DNA of 64,000 nt from Setophaga petechia. Its lineage: Eukaryota; Chordata; Aves; Passeriformes; Parulidae. Below, piece after piece: positions 23,946 through 34,925 of the stretch (the stretch's first letter is position 1; each line of letters starts with the position of its first letter). Under the pieces are notes generated by a model that did no database searches, was not told the DNA's origin, and saw only the letters and a list, made by a program, of their open reading frames with translations. Where the stretch lies: NCBI GenBank assembly GCA_024362935.1, contig JANCRA010000001.1, positions 60,478,930-60,542,929 of the forward strand, in the 5' to 3' direction. The position numbers and the translations under genes were made by a program.

Positions 23946-26900
23946 GCATGCAGGAACAGACACAGAAATTATTCACAGCTTTCTTACCCAAAGGCTGTTC
24001 CCGTTTGTTGAAAGCACAATCTGCTGCAGTCAGCGAGATCTACCTCCTATATTTCTGCCCCAAAAAAGAGAACAGATCTCCTCATCAGCCTAGCCATCAC
24101 CTTCTGATGTACCACAGCACCACAAACCCCTAAAACCAGCACTGAATTAACACAACATTACCACCAGGTAGGACCCAGCAGCACTTCCCTTCCTCATTAC
24201 CACCCATCCCCAGGGGAAGCCCATGAGCACACTGTCCCCAGCCCTGAGTGACCAGCTATTCCCTTCTGCCTTGCTCTGCCATTCCCACAGCCCTTCCTCA
24301 CCAGAGCCCTTCCTCTGTGGTGGTCCCAGACCTCTCTTCCTCTCTCACTGCCTTGCATGGCAAAACCCCTTCCCAGGCACACCCCCTTGGACCCAGCATC
24401 CTGCACTTTTCCAGCTTTGACTCAGAGCTTGGGCTCCTCTTAGGCTCTGTGTTTTCCCAGTGCCCAGCACAACAGGGAGCTCCTGGGTGACCTTCCCCTG
24501 CTCCTTCCCTGTCCTTGCTTACATAATGTCTATGACTCATTCATATCAAGTCGCCCGTAACATGCAACATCTGGGTCTGTTTTGGATTTTCTCCTTCCTC
24601 TGTGAAGTTGTCAAGTCAGCTTTGGGATATTTTGTCTAAACTTGATCCTTATAAAGTTGATGTAATTAGGATGGGAAATCCTTTCCAATTTCATCTTTTG
24701 GGGGATAATCCCATGTTGCTGTATGCTATTTCCTCACTGCATGTTTGTGTTAGGAGAAGCCTTTTCTTCCTAGTTGTGTCTTCCATGTAGTTTTGGAACA
24801 GATAATCCCTGTCATTAACCCTTTCTGTGCTCCTGTTGAGCTCCTCTTACCTTGTACTCCTCAGCATTTTTCCCCCTATGTATATTCCCTTGAAAGGCTC
24901 CTCCATCTGTTTGGTATTTGAATGCTTGGAACAGCCTCTGTTTCTTGGGGGATGTGGCCCTTTCCACAGAGGGCATTATCTGTTTTCCCTTTAAAAATGT
25001 ACCAGATTTGTAAATTTGAGGGTAATGATTTATAGCCCAACTGGTCCTAATTCTCTCATTACTAGTCAAATACGGACTTCTTCCAAATATCACATAACAG
25101 ATGGTCAAGAGAAATTTTATTTCCAGTTCTTCCTAGACTAACATTTGAGGTAGCATGGAAAAAGAGAGGAGAGGGCAGAGCTGGACGCGGATTCTAAACA
25201 TTTTTGGTTTTAATCAGCATTTAAAACCTTCTCCTATTTTGGCCAAAATTTCTTACTTTCAAATCTGACTCAAAATTGATCAACTATTTACTACTCTATA
25301 AAGTTCATCTGTTTTTGTTTTAAGATGCAGCGATGTCACAACAAATCTCTAAGTTTTAATAACAATATAAAACCCAAACAAGCTACATTGTACCAAATGT
25401 ATTTATGTTTTTCTTAGCAACAAATTTCTGTTACTACAATTGTAGCGAAGTAGAGATAAACAGCTGAAAAATATCTATGGGATACTGTTCATAATCCAGG
25501 ATTTGATGTAAAGTCTAGAAACTTTAATATTAAACACTGGGTCATATAAAAGGCAACTAATATTACAGCTATACTAAAAGACACATATTTTTGTCTGTAT
25601 GTTTTAGATTATTGCATGGCTAGTGATTCTTATCCATTGTGAAATCTTAATAACCAACTTTTGATCTTCTCAGGAATTTTATTTCAATAGATACTGGGTA
25701 ATTGTTAGTTATTGGCCATTTATTAATTTTCTTGACCTTGAAACTAGTTACATATTTTAAGGGGAATTAAAGTAATTATTTATGATAATACCCATAACAA
25801 CCTGATACATACCCTTCTATCACAAAAAAACCTATATGTAGACAAAAAGAAGAAGAGAATTCTAAAGAAAATCCTATGTAATAAATGCACATTACTGCCA
25901 TGTTAGGAGCCACAGGATTCCAAGAGTACTTGAAATTCCCTGGACATCTGTAAACCAACACTGGCTTGATTATTCATCTGCCTTTTCCGATGGATTTGCT
26001 GAGTTGTTGTGTTTAGGGAATCAGGAAAATGTTTGATTTACTCTTAGAGTTAATGCTGGAGATTTTAATGTGTGTTCTCATTTTTACAGCAAACCTCTCT
26101 TGTGACTTTGAGGCACCCACCTTTTGCCTGTTTCCAATGCATATCCCTCAGGAGGAAAGAGAATGTTCTGTCTCATTTCTGGGCAAACCACGGCAGTATC
26201 TCCTTCCAATGTCAATCTCTTCTTTGCTACCTGGATGGGAAAGATTTAAAATTTGTTACAGTAATTTAAACAACAGCAGCAATTTTTCAGCTTTGTCAGC
26301 TGCCTCAGCCCAAGCACCTCCTGTTTTCTACCAAACACTTGTGCTCTCCCTGCATCCCTGTCTGAGGCCGGCAGAGGCTGAGCCCGTGTGTCAGCCATGA
26401 ATGTCTCCCTCAAACCCTCAGCCAGCATCATTTCCCCCAAAACACTTCCTGACTTTTCACAGGAATTCAGACACACAAGGCCCTTCACAAAGAGCAGTTA
26501 ACTCATCCTTGCCTGACCTCAGCCTCCTGCAAGCATGGCAGAGCTCCTCAAAATCTACATATTCCATGGGTGGTGCTTGTGGCATCCCCGACACAGATGA
26601 TAATACCCAGCACAATTATTCCCTCCAGACAAAAGGCTCTGGAGGAAAAGCCAGCCCTGAGCAGCCATTTTATGTGATCACCTTCTACAGAGTACATCTG
26701 GGACCAAACAGGGAATGATTTCCTGTTCGACTGAAGGCAGGAAAACCAGCAGGATTGAATAAAGTAAGTGAAACTTCTGTGAAATCCATGGCCTGAATGG
26801 TCTGTGCACTGCTCTTGGTGACAAAGGGAATTCAGTTTCTAGCATGTGGCACATAACTGTGGAAGAGTCCTGGAGTTATGTGTTTATGGGCTGGGACAAA

Positions 26901-27115
26901 GCTGAAGATGTGGTACAAAGCAGTGGTAAATAAAGAGACGTGAGTTGGTTTGGTTGGTTTGGTCTGTTGGGGTTTTTCTTGCTAAAATCTCAGGTTTTAG
27001 AGCTGGTCCTGTGCTGGATGAGAACCTGACTCCCAATTTCTGTGTTTGTCACCAACACAACACTGCTGCAAATGCTGCTCACAGCACCCTGAGTGGTGAA
27101 ACAACAAAACCTGTG
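23946..27115. other. Intergenic, no gene recognised
   Basis: GC-moderate to about 24530, then distinctly AT-rich from about 24540 to 25990. The AT-rich part carries several 60-100-codon frames (for example minus strand 24815-25108 and 25776-25961) with ordinary-looking amino-acid composition, but I recognise no family in them. The remainder to 27115 is unique-looking. Confidence 0.5.
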
Positions 27116-27202
27116 GAATTGTGGAATCACTGGGGCTGGAAAAAACCTTCAAGGCCATCAAGTCCAGCTTTGACTAAACATAGCCATGGCCAAGAACCCA
27201 CT
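27116..27202 (-). mobile_element. CR1 LINE 3'-end remnant
   Basis: The plus strand reads GTGGAATCACTGGGGCTGGA, AAACCTTCAAGGCCATCAAG, TCCAGCTTTGACTAAACA and CATGGCCAAG. This is the antisense of the CR1 3' terminus (gaatca..tggg.tggaaaagacct..aagatcat.aagtccaac). It is short and diverged. Confidence 0.75.
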
Positions 27203-29730
27203 GAATCTATGGTATATTCTGAAGGCTGAAAATTTACCATGGAAATTTGACTTGAGGAAAACATATGAACATATTTTCTGCTCATTTTGGTGATACAGAT
27301 ACTTGTAAAACTCAGGGGGGGAAAAAAAAGCTTGTTCTTCAAGGTTGTATACACTGCTAATAAATAAAAAATGAAATCAGATTATAAATACCAGATCCTC
27401 ACACAATGAAATTCACTTTCCTTCCATTGATTTAAGCAAGTATTAAATTGATTTAAAGGCAGCTGTGTCAACGTCTATTGCCAAGGGGTTTGGTTCTGAA
27501 TATCTAAGAACTTGATTTCTTCAAGTCTTTTATATTTATCACTCCCATGGTGCACAGAGAGGCTGATCATGTCTCAGCAAAGTGGAGTTTGCCAGACAAG
27601 TGAAGAAAACCCAGACCCCTCACCATGTGACCCCAGTATAGATCATTCCATGTGGGGACACATATGGATAGGGAAGTACTTTTTTTCATGTGTGTATATA
27701 TATATACATATATACACCAAAATAAACACATATTTTATATGTACTTGGAAATAAAATTATATTGATTACACAGACAACTTCTTAAATGATATATATCTAA
27801 AATATTAAAATGAAAATTACCAAATCCTTCTGGCTTGATCCCCTGCCTTGTCTCTGCTCCCTCATGTGTATTCATTCATCCCTCATGCTGGCTTGCCCCT
27901 GAAGGACCAAGATCTGTAAGCAGAGAGAGAGTAACTTCTCTAAATCTCAAATTACAATAATCCAGGATTTAAGAAGCAAAATGGTACCATTACTGCAGAT
28001 AATTGTAACTCTGGAGAAATAGGTCAGAGCTGCAGTTCATCTCACCACTGCTACCGACAAATGAGGTCACGATTTGCTTTCTTTTACTGTGCTGTTGCTT
28101 TAAAAAAAAAGAGCTTATTTTTCTGTATTGATAAAGGTAATGAATTCCCAGGCAGCAACACAAGAAGAGATAAAAGCAGGAATTAAATCTCTGGTCTATG
28201 TGGCCTTGGGTATCCAGTCCCACACAATACAGGCACAACAAGTCAAGGCTCTTTTTAATATTTCTTTTGCAATCACAACCACTGTTCCCCTTCAGTTGCA
28301 TACAATGTGCCTGCAGATGTAACAGTGTTTTCCAAACACCCTCAGTGGAGAGGATAAACATGCAGGCTCTTCTCCCTCCTGGAACCTGCATTCTCTAGGT
28401 ATTTGTGAGAGACAAGTTGTCTCTGCAGAACAACTAAAGGCAATGAAAAATACGAATCTCATCATTTTCTGTAATAGCTCTTGTGGAATGTAGTCATTCA
28501 AGGAAGATTTGTGCAGCTGGTACAGGCAGTGTGACTACAAAAAAATGCAGCCTCCCTATAAATTCTCTGTGATCCCTGAGGAAACCTCAGGAAAAAGGCC
28601 ATTGCAATGCAGATTTGCATGGTTCCCTGAAGGATACTGCACTTCCACAAATCCTCCCCTGAAGAGATTAAGCTTTGCAACAGTTTGCACTCAAATACAA
28701 TTAATTTTGATGGCCCCTGCATGATTACAAGTCTAATGTTTAGTTTTGCTATCAATTACCACATGAGACTCTTCCTGGGTCACTATTCTGTGAGCTACTA
28801 TGGCTTTACTTACATTGAGCCATCTCAATTCTCTCCGTAATTTACACATTTGGAGCACAATGGTCTCTCTGAACCAGCTCAAGTGTAAAGGAACAGTAAT
28901 AATAATAAATAAATAGTAAGTTAATGCTTTTGCTGTCAAGTATTAGAGGCATGGAAGAAATTAATGGCCACCTCTCCTGTTCTACATCCTGGCATAGGAG
29001 TTCAATTTTGGTTCAAATAATAGATGTGTATGTGAATAATAAGACTTGTGTGCAGGTAAGTCACTAGCAGAGTCTTGCGTGCAATCATTTACTAATTAAC
29101 ACAGTTTGTTAATGGCAAGTATTTGTATAAGTGTTGGTATTTAGGTAATTACTCACCATTTGTAAAAATCCAATCAGCTTGTGCTAGGGGAGAGCTGTGA
29201 GTTCTTTTCTGATTAAGAAAGGTTACCCTAACAAGAACCCTGAAAGTTTGCAGTCAAGGTTTTTTTAAGTTTTCTGCTTCGCTATTCACCTCAATATATA
29301 CATCATCTGTGAAATATTTACAGAGGAAACCACTTAAACAATGAAATATAAATGAGTCCCATGCACTTCTCTGCCAGGTTTTACCCAGAGCGGTATTTGG
29401 GGATTTATGCAGGGATAGCATTGCCTAATGAATCTGGCCAAGTGGAATCAATATGAGAGTAATTAATTTAACTCCATCTTTTTATTTTTCAAAGTGACAG
29501 ATTTATGATGGGCCATGAAAGAAACATGAAGCATTACCATTTTCCCTGTACTGGAGGGTAGATACAGATAACTGGTGCTCCTTCTATGACACAGAGGAAG
29601 AGGAAAGCTCTGAGCTGAAGGAGAAGGCAGGAGGGAAGAAGGAGGAGCTGGGAGCAGCAGGCCTGGCCGCCTGAAGGCCTGCAGCCATTCCGGGGGAGCA
29701 GCACCAAAGGACAGCTGTCACTTGCAAGAA
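27203..29730. other. Intergenic, no gene recognised
   Basis: AT-rich DNA with a short (TA)n tract near 27692-27715. A purine-rich GA stretch near 29590-29660 comes just before the LTR at 29737. No exon or RNA gene is recognised. Confidence 0.5.
27690..27717. repeat. TG/TA microsatellite
   Basis: A short TGTG(TA)n run with one CA interruption, about 28 bp. Confidence 0.85.
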
Positions 29731-29736
29731 CTGCGG
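29731..29736 (+). repeat. Target-site duplication, left copy (CTGCGG)
   Basis: CTGCGG immediately precedes the TG start of the LTR at 29737 and is repeated exactly at 30261-30266 after its CA end. A 6-bp duplication is typical of class II (ERVK-like) avian retroviral integrases. Confidence 0.85.
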
Positions 29737-30260
29737 TGTGGGAATCATAAAATCAGAAGGTTTTAAGAAAGGAAAAATCAGGCCTCAGACAGTAAGATAG
29801 TTAAATGCTAAAGCAGCAGAAAAATTAGTAATGCAAACGTGAGAAAAGAACAGTAGGCCTATGTTAGGTGCTGCCTTAAGTAGTAACAAGTTTACTTAAT
29901 GTATATCTTTAGAAGGTTAAAGCTTGAATAGTCTTTTGTGCCTTGATTCTTATGAACAAGTTATTGTCTTGAAAGTAGGCCGCTAACCAAAGCTACGTGT
30001 GCTTTATATGATTGGATAGAAGTATTGTCAATGTTCTTGTTCTCTATGTGATTGGTTGAAACACAGATGGAAATGGCTTTATGATATGCTGTAACATTAA
30101 GTCTCTTTGGCATTCTGCTTGATTCAGTGAGAAGGTTGCATCTGTTTGTCTCCATTGTTGTAACAATGTGTTGAGGCTGATGCTTTAATAAAACCTCTCA
30201 GACGCTGACAAGGAGTGCCCCGTTCCGTTCGTGCAATTGTAAATATTATTGCCAGGGCAC
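29737..30260 (+). mobile_element. Solo LTR of an endogenous retrovirus (524 bp, class II-like)
   Basis: The element begins TGTGGGAATC and ends GCCAGGGCA, giving canonical TG...CA ends, and is flanked by perfect CTGCGG direct repeats. In order it carries a long AT-rich U3, a CCAAT-type GTGATTGGTTG near 30048-30058 and a poly(A) signal AATAAA at 30187-30192. A GC-richer R/U5 follows, containing CAGACGCTGACAAGG. Orientation is therefore plus. No gag, pol or env lies next to it and no second LTR is present, so this is the product of LTR-LTR recombination. The ORFs inside (such as the minus-strand one at 30124-30330) are not viral genes. Confidence 0.85.
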
Positions 30261-30266
30261 TGCGGC
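30261..30266 (+). repeat. Target-site duplication, right copy (CTGCGG)
   Basis: Exact repeat of 29731-29736, directly after the CA end of the LTR. The lack of mutation in both copies suggests a fairly young insertion, although six bases say little about age. Confidence 0.85.
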
Positions 30267-33200
30267 ATCCGGGGCACTTCCTCAGAACAGGCAGAGAGAT
30301 TGGAGCAACAATCACACAACAGGCACACACTGTATCTGCTGGGGTCCTTCACAGTCATCTTCATTTCACCACTTATGACCCATTTGAATTGCTGTGCTTG
30401 GAAAGAATAATTACTGTCCCAAAAGCTACAATTTTGTTTTCTCTTTTATTTTCCCCCAGATATCCTGCTCTTCTTTCTCTCCTTTCTTTTTAATGTCAAA
30501 GGACTCTAAAAGCCATACCAGCTGCTGAAATGGAGAAACTAAAGCAACAAAAGCATTTAAGCCACCACTTGTACATTCATTCTCTCCCTTTTTGCATTAT
30601 TCTTGGCTATAAATATTTTTGAATGTTGTGTCTGTGGCTACACACAGAAGTTCCCTTTAGCTTTAGTCACCAATACAGTAAAAACCAGAAAGCCTGAGAA
30701 CCCCTGACAGTTCACATCAACTCAAAAGCTGTCCCACTGACATAAGAGATCATTGCAGAAGCAATATTTGGAACACTACAGGAATGAAACAAGGGCTTGA
30801 TTCCCTTTCTATGGATAAAATGTTCAACAATCACCCTGCTAAAAGAGTGCAAAGATAGCAGACTGAGTGTATATGTGTTACACTTGTCTTTTTTAGCATT
30901 AATTTCCCCTCTTCTTGTTTAAACTAGTGCAAGTATTAAAGCTTGTGACCAACCACGGTAATTTCAATTTAGACCACTTCAGTTTGGTGAGCACTTTCAA
31001 TTTAAAGTACACGCTCCAGCAATTCCAGCAACACAAAATACTTTCCTTTACAGCTGCCCAGAATAATACAGGATTTGAGCTCTCTTAAATCTTACTCTCC
31101 AAACTCCAAGGGGAAAATATTATTGCATGCTGGGAGTCCTTACAGCAATTTCTGCCAAGCCATGAAAAAACCCTGTAGTTTTAGTCATCTGCGCTGATTG
31201 GTTTTGAGCAGTAGTGGAGATTTGGGAGGGTTTTGTAGGTGAGTGTGCATCTGTGCACCCTGTGTGTGAGCAGGTGAGTGACTGTGTCACCCTGCAGCAG
31301 GCTGTACCTGCTCCAAGGCCTGCAGATCTCATTGGGAGCTCTGTTTATTCCAAGGGCTGTTGGTGTTTGCAGTAGGTAAAATGGCTTTCCAAGCCAGCAG
31401 GAAGCGCCTGCTCCTGGGGACTACTAAGGTACTGCTGGAGGGAAGAGGACTGGAATCTTTCAAAGATCTAAAACTGCATTTGAGCACGTGTAGACACTGA
31501 ACAGGAATATCATAACGTTTTAGTAAAGCAGAATCAGAGTTTACAACCCAGTGAGTGCCTCTACATCTCGCCAGCCTGGATATTGCTCAGGGTTTCAGTG
31601 GGATAGGACAACTTTTTCCAAGCATTTCTCCTACTGAGGAGGAGAAACTGTTGAAAAACATCACCATTCCCAACAAACAACTCCCACAGCTTCCCAGGAA
31701 AACAACATGATATGCAACATATGAAAACAATATTAGAACACACTTACCACACATGGTGGAGGAGAATGTGGGTAACTTCTGTCTGTTCCAACTCATTCCC
31801 TTGGCCACTGCACTCCACACCACCAAATCCTGAGGAGCTGCTCAGGGCTGTTGCTGCATTAAGGTGCTGCTTTCACATGGTACCGGGATTCTTCCTGCTC
31901 CCACACTGCCAAGCCTCTGGTTTAATCCTGGAGTGGGAAGTCAGAGCCAGCAACCAGCATCATGAACAGGAGCTACAGAGTGCCCACAGCAGGTACTCGT
32001 CCCACCTGCACCTTCCTATCAGTTTCCAAGTCACAGTAAAGTAAATGGTACAGAGCAAACTTTTCCTGGAGCTCCAAGGGAACTGTCAGGCAATATCTCA
32101 CCTGGGTGTGGTTTTGTACAATCACTGTGCACATAAATCAAGTGTGACACTTACATCAACACAAACTGCTTGGACTCAAGCAGTCTCTTGAGTCTACATT
32201 TACTACAAAAGTAAATTATCTAGATGTATGTAAATAAGTCCTGAGGGTACCCTTTACCTCCACATAGCTCTGCTTCCATGGCCTGTTGCTTGATTTAGAG
32301 TTTTCAGTCCTCACACTGTTACTTTCCATTGTCTGCATGGATTATTTATTTTACATCAGAAAAAAAAAAGGCAAAGGAAAAAGAATAAAAGTAATAACTT
32401 AACAAAAGATGAAACCATATGTTCCTTCTTTCTGATGTTAAATCCACTTTGGGAGCAAAAAAGGTTATTCGGTCTCTTTGATCTTGAGTATGTTTGGTAA
32501 ATTATATCTCTGTCTAACCAGTTCAGTGATTTTCATACTGCACTCATACTTGACAAGGAACTTCACTGAAGTCTCTGAAAAATGTGCAGCTGTGAAAAAA
32601 GCATAAGCAAGAGGCTAGGATGTGTGAGAAATAAGTGAATAAATAAGACCCAAGTTGTGATTCCTGCATGAGAAGCGAAGACTCAGCCCTCTGCAGCCAG
32701 GGTGTGCTGCCAAAGCAGGTGGATTAAGAGACCAAAAAGGATTTTTTATGTTTTGTAAATTGACAATATGGCATAATTCAGAGATTTCACATTTACTGAA
32801 TAAAAACCTGTAAGGAAAGCTACTATGTACCACAAAAGCAGGCTCTTGGTCATGTGTGTGTGCACGCATTAGGGTACAAGAAATTTTCTTTGAATGCTGA
32901 CATTTATGCAGGACTTTCTTTACTTACTACAAACATAGTATGTGTGTGACCTGTTTTTTTTTTGGAAGATGATAAAATAACTGGAAAAAAAAAAGAATAC
33001 TCCCTCTTCCCAGTGTTTTCCCCAGAAGCCTCCATAGCTTGCTATGTATTATTTGCTGAACAGTGAACACTATTGCACAGCTATCTCCCAGCTGTCATCT
33101 GCTTTTGCTTTAGTCATTCTGCAAGACTTGGGAGCTGGGTTTAATTGCTTCTACACCCAATTCAACTGGTAACTCATAACATGCAGATCAGCTAAGTGAC

Positions 33201-34096
33201 AAAAAGAAAAGGTCAGGACAATCAGAAAATTTTTTAAAGAGGATTATTTAGTGCAGTCAAGTATTTGTTAATACTCTGCCCTTCTACATGATTACTATTT
33301 TCTGTTTTAAAGTCATTTATAGAAAATGGTATCTCCTAATCCTGAAATACCTTTAGAATATTAAAATATCTTAAATACCTTAACATATGAAATATAAAAT
33401 ACCCTCAGGTATTTCCTTAGGTTTAATATATTTGGGAAAGTTGTCAGAAGCACATTAGTTGACTTCTATTCCAGTTTTAGTCCATTCTGAAATTTTACTC
33501 AGCAATTAATCTGCCACAAGAAAGTTGTATTATTCCAATATTATATGATAGAAAATGCTAAGTCAGAGTCCTGCATAAAAATTCCTGATGAAGTCTTTCC
33601 TGCCACACCTCACTGTTCACAGTATCCACAAACACACTGCTATAAATGGTATTTTTTAAAACTGTATGAGACCTGTCCGGTGGTTTCACCTAAATCAACA
33701 CCACTGGGTTAAATAGCAAGTTCAGAGTTACGTGGTTATTGCAGTTGCCAGGATCAGAAAAAAAAATCTGTCATTTCCAGTAGAGAAATGAGAATTTAGT
33801 GAAACCCATAAATAAAAAAACACCTCTACTGCCTAAAAGCAAAATAACACTGAAAGTAACTGGCTTACAAAGTGCTGGTTCTATTGCAGACTTGAAGTCC
33901 AGGTGAGACGAAGGCCCGAGAGCAGGGCAGTGATGCCAGCACAGGTGTGAGGGTACAGCCCTGGCTGCAGGGCCTGTGTTACCTTGCCCTTAGGGGCATT
34001 CTGAGGAGCCCCAAAGCTGCAGCACTGTAGACCCACATTTCCCTTCACAGAGAAAAGCAAGGCACAATTCTTCCCAAAATTATTCTTATCATTTGC
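30267..34096. other. Intergenic, no gene recognised
   Basis: AT-rich unique-looking DNA. Short A-runs occur (32360, 32982) and a locally GC-richer stretch of about 80 bp near 33905-33990 lies before the LTR fragment. No exon, RNA gene or identifiable transposon. Confidence 0.5.
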
Positions 34097-34394
34097 TGTG
34101 CCTGTGTTTGTGCCAAAGTAGAATGCAATATGGAGACTGTTTACCCAAAGTGATGGTGTTTTGTTTCCTTGGCCTATCAGGGCCAAGTGTCTTTGTGTGT
34201 GTGTTGGGATTGTGGGCTGACAGTCATGAAATTCTGTGCAGTGTGTGCAGAGTTGAGTGCTTGGCAGATTCAGTTTGAATGTAATGTAACGCAGTGTAAC
34301 ATAGTATAATAGAATAATTAATTAACCTTTGAATAAAATGAAGTCCTCCTCATCATTCCTTCCTTCATCAGGGGTTCCCTGTGAATACTATACA
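34097..34394 (+). mobile_element. LTR fragment, ERVL-like songbird type
   Basis: The order of features is that of an LTR. There is a U3-like part with TTTGGTGCC-type and CCTTGGCCTATCAGGGC segments. A stuttering TAATGTAACGCAGTGTAACA / TAGTATAATAGAATAATTAA block follows, then AATAAA at 34332-34337 and a U5 ending GGGGTTCCCTGTGAATAC. The stuttering block before the poly(A) signal resembles a songbird ERV LTR family known to me only by pattern. No matching target-site duplication is found, so the ends (TG at 34097, CA at 34394) are provisional. Confidence 0.55.
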
Positions 34395-34795
34395 GCACAG
34401 CTTAGCCAAGGCAAAGCTGAGGCTCTGCACCATCCCAGGAACACACAGCACAGGCTGAAGGCAGCTGTGCAGCTCTGAGTTGCTCTCACTCCCTGTAGAT
34501 CTTGGGGCTGTTGCAATGAAGGCCTCTCTATTTTCAAGGCAAAGCCACCATGGCCTGGCCTGTCCAGGGCAGCCTCAGGGCTCCTTCATGGTGTCTCCTC
34601 CAGAGGGATCATCTCCTGGCCAGAATGGTGGAGAATGCTGAGGACCCCTTCCATCTCAAGGACACTGCAGATCAGGTGATATTCAAGAGCTTGCACCAGT
34701 AACAGAAAATGTGTTTCATGCACAGATGAGCCCGATATACCCATGCAGAGCTGCTGAGCAGCTCAAGGGGCCCCTGCAAGTGTTTTCACAGGAGC
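34395..34795. other. Intergenic spacer between LTR fragment and CR1
   Basis: About 400 bp of moderately GC-rich DNA with no recognisable gene or repeat. Confidence 0.5.
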
Positions 34796-34925
34796 ATGGA
34801 ACAGTTTGGGTGGGAAGAGACCTTACACACCATCCACCCACCCCTTGCCATGGGCAGGGACACCTTCCACTGCACCAGGTGGCTCCAATCCCCATCCAGC
34901 CTGGCCCTGGACATTGCCAGGGATG
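34796..34925 (-). mobile_element. CR1 LINE 3'-end fragment
   Basis: The plus strand reads ACAGTTTGGGTGGGAAGAGA, CCATGGGCAGGGACACCTTC, CACTGCACCAGGTGGCTCCA and CCATCCAGCCTGGCCCTGGA. This is the antisense of the best-known CR1 3' block, with the LINE 3' end near 34796. It is well preserved and 5'-truncated. Confidence 0.9.
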
